A DNA stretch of 40,379 nucleotides from an uncultured Erysipelotrichaceae bacterium. Lineage in GTDB: Bacteria > Bacillota_I > Bacilli_A > RFN20 > CAG-826. Below are positions 36,588 to 40,379 of the stretch, one piece after another; positions within the stretch are counted from its first letter, which is position 1; each line of letters begins with the position of its first letter. Below the pieces are notes generated by a model. It was not told where the DNA came from and searched no databases. It saw only the letters and a list, made by a program, of their open reading frames with translations. Made by a program: the position numbers and the translations under genes. The DNA lies in NCBI GenBank assembly GCA_902800025.1, contig CADCDA010000011.1:1-40379 (forward strand), written 5' to 3'.

Positions 36588-38243
36588 TTAGTTATTTGCA
36601 GGATTAAAAGAAGATTTTAAAGAACAGGTTCTATTAAAGATAAGATGTTCTTTGCTTGATAATTTATCAGTGCAATAATAACCAGTTCTAATGAATTGGA
36701 ATCTATCTAATGGTTTTGTATCTTTTAAAGAAGCTTCAACAAAGCCTTCTTTTTTCTCCCAAGAATTTGGATTGAGTCTTTCTAAGAAGTCTTTTCCTTT
36801 TGTTTCTTCTGTTTCATCAAAGATGAGTGGCTCAAACAAATTAAATGTCGCTGGTAAAGCAGTAGTGGCTTCAACATAATGAATTGTTCCATTTGGTTTT
36901 CTTGCTTCAAACCCGCTTCCTGATTTTGTTTCAGGATCGTATGTACAGTGGATTTCAGTGATATTACCATCAACGTCTTTAACCACACTATTGGCTTTAA
37001 TGAAATAAGCGTGCATTAATCTGACTTCATCACCCAATGATAATCTCTTCCACTTGCGATTTGGTTTTTCTTCAATGAAATCTCCTCTTTCGATATATAG
37101 ATATTTGCCAAACGCCATTTTACGGTTACCGAGTGCTTCGTTTTCCATATTATTTGGAGCGTCAACATATTCGATTTGTCCTTCAGGATAGTTGTCGATA
37201 ACAACTTTAACTGGATCTAAAACCGCCATTGGACGAGTGGCTTTCATCTTTTGTTCTTCTTTTAAGAAGAAATCGAGATTATCAGCGTTTGTAGTACTAT
37301 TGATTCTTGATAAACCGGTATAAAGGATAAAACTCTTAATGGCTTCTGGAGTGAATCCTTTTCTTTTTAAACCAACAAGTGTTGGCATTCTTGGATCGTC
37401 ATATCCAGTGACATAACCACCTTCCACTAATTGACGGAGATATCTTTTAGACATCACGGTGTTTGTGATATTGAGTCTACCCCATTCATATTGGTGTGGG
37501 ATGTGTTCCATTTCACATTTTTCAACAAACCAATCATATAAGACACGATGGTTATCATATTCTAATGAACAAAGGGAATGTGTTACCCCTTCAAAGGCAT
37601 CTTGTAATGGGTGAGCAAAATCATACATTGGGTAAATGCACCATTTATCGCCTTGGCGGTGGTGTTTAACGTGTAGGATTCGATACATAACAGGGTCACG
37701 CATATTAATATTTGGAGAAGACATATCGATTTTTGCTCTCAATGTTTTTTCTCCGTTAGCGTATTTGCCTGCTCTCATCTCTTCAAATAACTTGAGGTTT
37801 TCTTCAACGCTTCTATTTCTGCATGGAGAAGGAATTCCTGGCTCGGTTAATGTTCCACGGTATTTAGTCATTTCTTCTGGAGATAAATCATCAACGTACG
37901 CCAAACCTTTTTTAATTAAAAGGATGGCTTTTTCATAAGTCTTCTCAAAATAATCGCTTCCGAAGAAAATGTTTTTTGGTGTGTAACCAAGCCATTTTAA
38001 ATCTTCGATAATCGCGTCGACATATTCAGCACCTTCATTAACAGGATTAGTGTCATCAAATCTAAGATTTGTGTAACCACCAAAAGCTTTCGCTAATTCA
38101 AAATCATTAACGATTGCTCTCGCGTGACCGATATGTAAATAAGCATTTGGTTCAGGTGGAAAACGTGTGACGATTTGCTTTACACGGCCTTCTTCAAGGT
38201 CTTTTTCCATGATTGTTTTAATAAAATTATTGATTTCTTCCAT
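36588..38243 (-). CDS. glnS: Glutaminyl-tRNA synthetase
   Basis: GlnRS (551 residues, normal length) is a class Ic synthetase that charges tRNA-Gln directly. It has TRFPPEPNAYLHIGHARAI with the HIGH sequence at 37-40, NLRFDDTNP, PMYDFAHPLQDAFEGVTHSLCSLEY and VMSKRYL (the KMSKS-equivalent loop), then a C-terminal beta-barrel anticodon domain starting about residue 340. These details match GlnRS and not bacterial GluRS. GAGGA lies 9 bases before the ATG. The promoter is TTGAAC-16-TAAAAT. The FAD oxidoreductase follows in the same transcript. Confidence 0.96.
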   Translation of the reverse strand: MEEINNFIKTIMEKDLEEGRVKQIVTRFPPEPNAYLHIGHARAIVNDFELAKAFGGYTNLRFDDTNPVNEGAEYVDAIIEDLKWLGYTPKNIFFGSDYFEKTYEKAILLIKKGLAYVDDLSPEEMTKYRGTLTEPGIPSPCRNRSVEENLKLFEEMRAGKYANGEKTLRAKIDMSSPNINMRDPVMYRILHVKHHRQGDKWCIYPMYDFAHPLQDAFEGVTHSLCSLEYDNHRVLYDWFVEKCEMEHIPHQYEWGRLNITNTVMSKRYLRQLVEGGYVTGYDDPRMPTLVGLKRKGFTPEAIKSFILYTGLSRINSTTNADNLDFFLKEEQKMKATRPMAVLDPVKVVIDNYPEGQIEYVDAPNNMENEALGNRKMAFGKYLYIERGDFIEEKPNRKWKRLSLGDEVRLMHAYFIKANSVVKDVDGNITEIHCTYDPETKSGSGFEARKPNGTIHYVEATTALPATFNLFEPLIFDETEETKGKDFLERLNPNSWEKKEGFVEASLKDTKPLDRFQFIRTGYYCTDKLSSKEHLIFNRTCSLKSSFNPANN

Positions 38244-38261
38244 ACAAGAGTCCTCGCAATT

Positions 38262-38289
38262 ATTTTACGATTGTAAAAGCATAGTTCAA
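38262..38289 (-). promoter_or_regulatory. Promoter of glnS
   Basis: On the reverse strand TTGAAC (38289-38284), a 16-base spacer and TAAAAT (38267-38262) precede a short leader with the GAGGA ribosome site. Confidence 0.6.
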
Positions 38290-38308
38290 CAAAAAACCTA
38301 AAATATTA

Positions 38309-38338
38309 TTGAATAATTATTTTTATTTATTATACAAT
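38309..38338 (+). promoter_or_regulatory. Promoter of tRNA-Ala
   Basis: TTGAAT (38309-38314) is followed by TATACAAT, with -10 options TATACA (38331, 16-base spacer) or TACAAT (38333, 18-base spacer). The tRNA begins about nine bases after the predicted start. Confidence 0.6.
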
Positions 38339-38353
38339 CTATAAGGTCGCTTT

Positions 38354-38429
38354 GGGTCCGTAGCTCACCTGGGAGAGCGCCTCCATGGCATGGAGGAGGT
38401 AGCGAGTTCGATCCTCGTCGGATCCACCA
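38354..38429 (+). tRNA. tRNA-Ala (anticodon GGC)
   Basis: A 76-base tRNA has acceptor stem GGGTCCG/CGGATCC with a G-U pair, encoded ACCA end, D-arm GCTCACCTGGGAGAGC, anticodon stem CCTCC/GGAGG with loop ATGGCAT (anticodon GGC) and T-arm GCGAG-TTCGATC-CTCGT. Confidence 0.96.
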
Positions 38430-38436
38430 AAATGAT

Positions 38437-38494
38437 GAAAATCCCCCAAAAATTTGTACTAGTATTGTACAGAAATGGGGGGTTTTATTTTTGT
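38437..38494 (+). terminator. Terminator after tRNA-Ala
   Basis: A long hairpin pairs ATCCCCC (38441-38447) with GGGGGGT (38477-38483), with an inner TGTAC/GTACA stem. It is followed by TTTATTTTTG. Confidence 0.8.
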
Positions 38495-38555
38495 TGAAAA
38501 TATTTACTAATTGAGCCATATTAAAAAAGAATTAATATATTTATTAGATGATCAA

Positions 38556-40094
38556 ATGAAAAGATTAAGCGTTATTGGCATTTCTATTGGTGGCACTAAA
38601 ACAGCAGTGGTCCATGCTTATTTTGATGGCAACTTTACTAATATTGAAAAGAAAGTGTTTTCCTCTAGTCCAAATAATCCAAATCAAGAAATGGATGATA
38701 TCTTTAAAGCAATTAAAAGATTTGATTATCCAATCGACGTTATTTCATTAATAACTGGTGGTCCACAAGACACTCAAAAAGGATTACTACTTAAACCTCC
38801 ACATTTACCAGGATTTGATAATTATTCAATCGTAGATATCCTAAAGGATAAATATCACTGCGATGTTTATTATTTAAATGATGCTGATGCCTGTGCTTTA
38901 GCGGAATTTAAATATGGAGCAGGTCAAGGATATAAAAACATGGCCTATCTAACATTTGGCACTGGGATTGGCTCTGGTTTTATCTTAGATAACAAACTTT
39001 ATACTGGCCATAACGGTATGGCGGGAGAAATAGGTCATGTTAGATTAAGTGAAAATGGACCAATTGGATATAATAAACCTGGATCAGTAGAAGGCTATGT
39101 TGCAGGTGGCAATATTTGTGTATGGGCAAAAGACTTTATTATAAATAAAGACACTAATTTAAATAAATATAAAGAATTGACCACTAAAGATATTGCTATT
39201 GAGGCTAATAAAGGCGATAAAACAGCCTTAGAAATATTTGATGAAGTCGCTAATAGATTAGGCGAAGCAATCTCAATTTTATTAGACATTCTTAATCTAG
39301 ATATAGTAGTTATCGGTGGCATTTATCCAAGATGCCTCAATTTACTTGAAGATAAAGTTAAAAAATCAGTAAAAAAGAATGCGATTAAAAATAATTTTAA
39401 TGTCGCTAAAATATTGCCTTCTAAATTAGGTGAAAAGATTGATGATTATTCCTCATTAGTAGGAATCTTATTAGGAGAAGATATGAAAACATTTTATGAA
39501 CGTTACCCAGAATTATTACCTCAAAAAGATAATATTGAATCAGCGATTGTTATATTAACTAACTGCTATAAAAACAACGGCAAAATTTTAGTGTGCGGCA
39601 ATGGTGGTTCTAGTAGTGATTCCGCACATATAGTTGGTGAATTAATGAAGAGTTTTATGGCAAAACGACCGCTAGATGAGGGACTATTGAATAAAATTAA
39701 TCAAGAATTCGATATTGATGTCGCTAGCAAATTACAAACTGGTATCCCTTGTATTGATTTGACCGCTCAAAGCGCTTTATTGACTGCGTTTGCCAATGAT
39801 GTTGATCCTGATTTAATCTTTGCACAACAAGTTGTGGCGTATTCTTCACATAACCCAAATGATGTTGTAATTGGCTTATCAACATCAGGCAATTCTAAGA
39901 ATGTTGTTAATGCGATTAAAGTTGCTAAATCATTGGGCTTAAAAACCATCTCATTAACTGGTAAAGAAGATAGCTTATTATCTAAAGAATCGATGGTCAC
40001 TATTAAAGCGCCAGAAAAAGAAACATTTAAAGTTCAAGAATACCACTTACCAATCTATCACTATATTTGTATGGAGCTTGAAAAGCGCATCTAA
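38556..40094 (+). CDS. ROK-family sugar kinase fused to a GmhA-like SIS isomerase
   Basis: This protein (512 residues from ATG 38556) joins two enzymes. Residues 1 to about 310 are a ROK kinase: ISIGGTKTAVV (phosphate loop), NDADACALAEFKYG with the catalytic Asp, LTFGTGIGSGFILD and GMAGEIGHVRL. The usual zinc-binding CxCGxxGCxE motif is replaced by GPIGYNKPGSVEGY, so zinc is probably absent. Residues about 325-512 are a SIS domain like phosphoheptose isomerase: LVCGNGGSSSDSAHIVGELMKSF, FANDVDPDLIFAQQV, GLSTSGNSKNVVNAI and a terminal EYHLPIYHYIC helix with the catalytic His. A kinase feeding a ketose/aldose phosphate isomerase is suggested. I chose ATG 38556 over TTG 38511 because it sits at the usual distance from the ROK motif; neither has a ribosome site. 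Confidence 0.88.
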   Translation: MKRLSVIGISIGGTKTAVVHAYFDGNFTNIEKKVFSSSPNNPNQEMDDIFKAIKRFDYPIDVISLITGGPQDTQKGLLLKPPHLPGFDNYSIVDILKDKYHCDVYYLNDADACALAEFKYGAGQGYKNMAYLTFGTGIGSGFILDNKLYTGHNGMAGEIGHVRLSENGPIGYNKPGSVEGYVAGGNICVWAKDFIINKDTNLNKYKELTTKDIAIEANKGDKTALEIFDEVANRLGEAISILLDILNLDIVVIGGIYPRCLNLLEDKVKKSVKKNAIKNNFNVAKILPSKLGEKIDDYSSLVGILLGEDMKTFYERYPELLPQKDNIESAIVILTNCYKNNGKILVCGNGGSSSDSAHIVGELMKSFMAKRPLDEGLLNKINQEFDIDVASKLQTGIPCIDLTAQSALLTAFANDVDPDLIFAQQVVAYSSHNPNDVVIGLSTSGNSKNVVNAIKVAKSLGLKTISLTGKEDSLLSKESMVTIKAPEKETFKVQEYHLPIYHYICMELEKRI

Positions 40095-40140
40095 CAAAAA
40101 AGCCCAATTCGCCCGCTCCATTTGTTTGACCGCCGCGCCA

Positions 40141-40280
40141 TAATATGAATGGGTGAATTTAGGCAAAACTGAATAAGTGGAACTGTCTAACATCAGTTAC
40201 CCATAAGCCTTAACGATAAGGAAATGGGCAAGAATAGACAAAATTAAAACAAAAGAAGTCCTGATAATCAGGGCTTTTTC
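40141..40280 (+). ncRNA. Candidate structured RNA or leader with alternative helices
   Basis: No protein gene is found after 40094. The stretch folds on paper into nested helices: ATGGGT (40149-40154) with ACCCAT (40199-40204), enclosing AACTGA (40167-40172) with TCAGTT (40193-40198). The same CCCAT can instead pair with ATGGG (40224-40228), enclosing CCTTA-ACGA-TAAGG (40208-40221). A strong terminator follows at 40257. CATAAT at 40139 may be a -10. It matches no riboswitch, 6S, SRP or RNase P signature known to me. Confidence 0.4.
40257..40280. terminator. Bidirectional terminator
   Basis: AGTCCTGAT pairs with ATCAGGGCT around a short loop (one G-U pair), followed by TTTTT on the forward strand and by TTCTTTTGTTTT on the reverse strand. 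Confidence 0.8.
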
Positions 40281-40291
40281 GTTGTCTGAGC

Positions 40292-40362
40292 CATCGTGCG
40301 AACGATGAGCGAGTTAAAACCCCCAGATAGTCTGGGGTGGAGGTAAAACTTATAGTTTTGCC
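40292..40362. other. Cluster of three short hairpins at the right edge
   Basis: CATCGT-GCGA-ACGATG (40292-40307, a GNRA-type loop), CCCCAGA-TAG-TCTGGGG (40321-40337) and GGTAAAAC-TTATA-GTTTTGCC (40342-40362) follow one another. On the reverse strand the middle one is followed by GTTTTAAC, so it may terminate a gene entering from the right on that strand. No protein gene is seen in this part. Confidence 0.55.
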
Positions 40363-40379
40363 CAAAAGAAAAATCTCCT

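Noticed and set aside
38298-38519. Reverse-strand frame over the tRNA-Ala gene
   Set aside because: It is antisense to a certain tRNA and its terminator.
40095-40280. Right-end RNA as 6S, SRP, RNase P or a known riboswitch
   Set aside because: The signature sequences of those RNAs (for example GGAAGGAAGCAGC for SRP or GAGGAAAGTCC for RNase P) are absent on both strands.
40267-40379. Reverse-strand open frame ending MAQTTKKP at the right edge
   Set aside because: It runs through three inverted repeats and has no good start or ribosome site; it is probably an accident of the hairpins, although a gene end entering from the right cannot be excluded.

Overview
The window looks like a chromosomal segment of a low-GC, small-genome bacterium of the Bacilli/Mollicutes-related lineage, probably an uncultured gut-type organism of the RF39/Acholeplasma-like kind. 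The reasons are the AT-rich sequence, Bacillus-like gene neighbourhoods (tsaE-tsaB-rimI-tsaD; pcrA-ligA-gatCAB), Mollicute-like motifs in GatA and GatB, dense packing with many overlapping genes, and Gram-positive-style lipoproteins. TGA is used as a stop (rlmH, one glycosyltransferase) and Trp is TGG, so the Mycoplasma code is not in use. The lineage call is an inference from motifs, not from a search. I see no phage, insertion sequence or CRISPR array.

Layout. 1-1729: the end of rlmH, a small unknown gene and a reverse-strand membrane protein. 1893-5552: a very large secreted, membrane-anchored endonuclease with Ig-like domains. 5634-6922: tmRNA (ssrA) and a DegV/FakB fatty-acid-binding protein. 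7066-7218: a 50-residue acidic protein with a strong ribosome site. 7286-15397: a surface-polysaccharide locus (Wzy-like polymerase, lipoprotein, TupA-like ATP-grasp protein, Wzx flippase and three glycosyltransferases) arranged in opposing units. 15454-17332: uracil-DNA glycosylase, then a thiamine transporter (ThiT with an extra C-terminal membrane domain) behind a TPP riboswitch. 17418-22946: a membrane protein, a DUF402 nucleotide phosphatase, the t6A tRNA-modification genes with rimI, and asnS. 22956-25610: small membrane proteins and a thioredoxin-like lipoprotein. 25652-34149: pcrA-ligA-gatCAB-galE followed by tRNA-Arg(CCT). 34227-38243: a frameshifted DUF362 gene, then glnS plus an FAD oxidoreductase on the reverse strand. 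38354-40094: tRNA-Ala(GGC) and a ROK kinase-SIS isomerase fusion. 40095-40379: no protein gene, but a hairpin-rich stretch that may be an undescribed structured RNA.

The strongest unusual signal is a repeated start arrangement. Six genes (7286+, 12013+, 15397-, 15454+, 25110-, 25652+) have a -10-like hexamer ending exactly six bases before the ATG and no Shine-Dalgarno sequence, which predicts leaderless mRNAs. A seventh (11915-) is close. Genes inside operons, and genes whose -10 lies further upstream, mostly carry clear AGGAGG-type sites. Other points of interest are the ROK-SIS fusion, the extended ThiT, the co-occurrence of GlnRS, AsnRS and GatCAB, the tmRNA tag ending in Cys-Leu-Ala, and the right-end RNA with two mutually exclusive helices.
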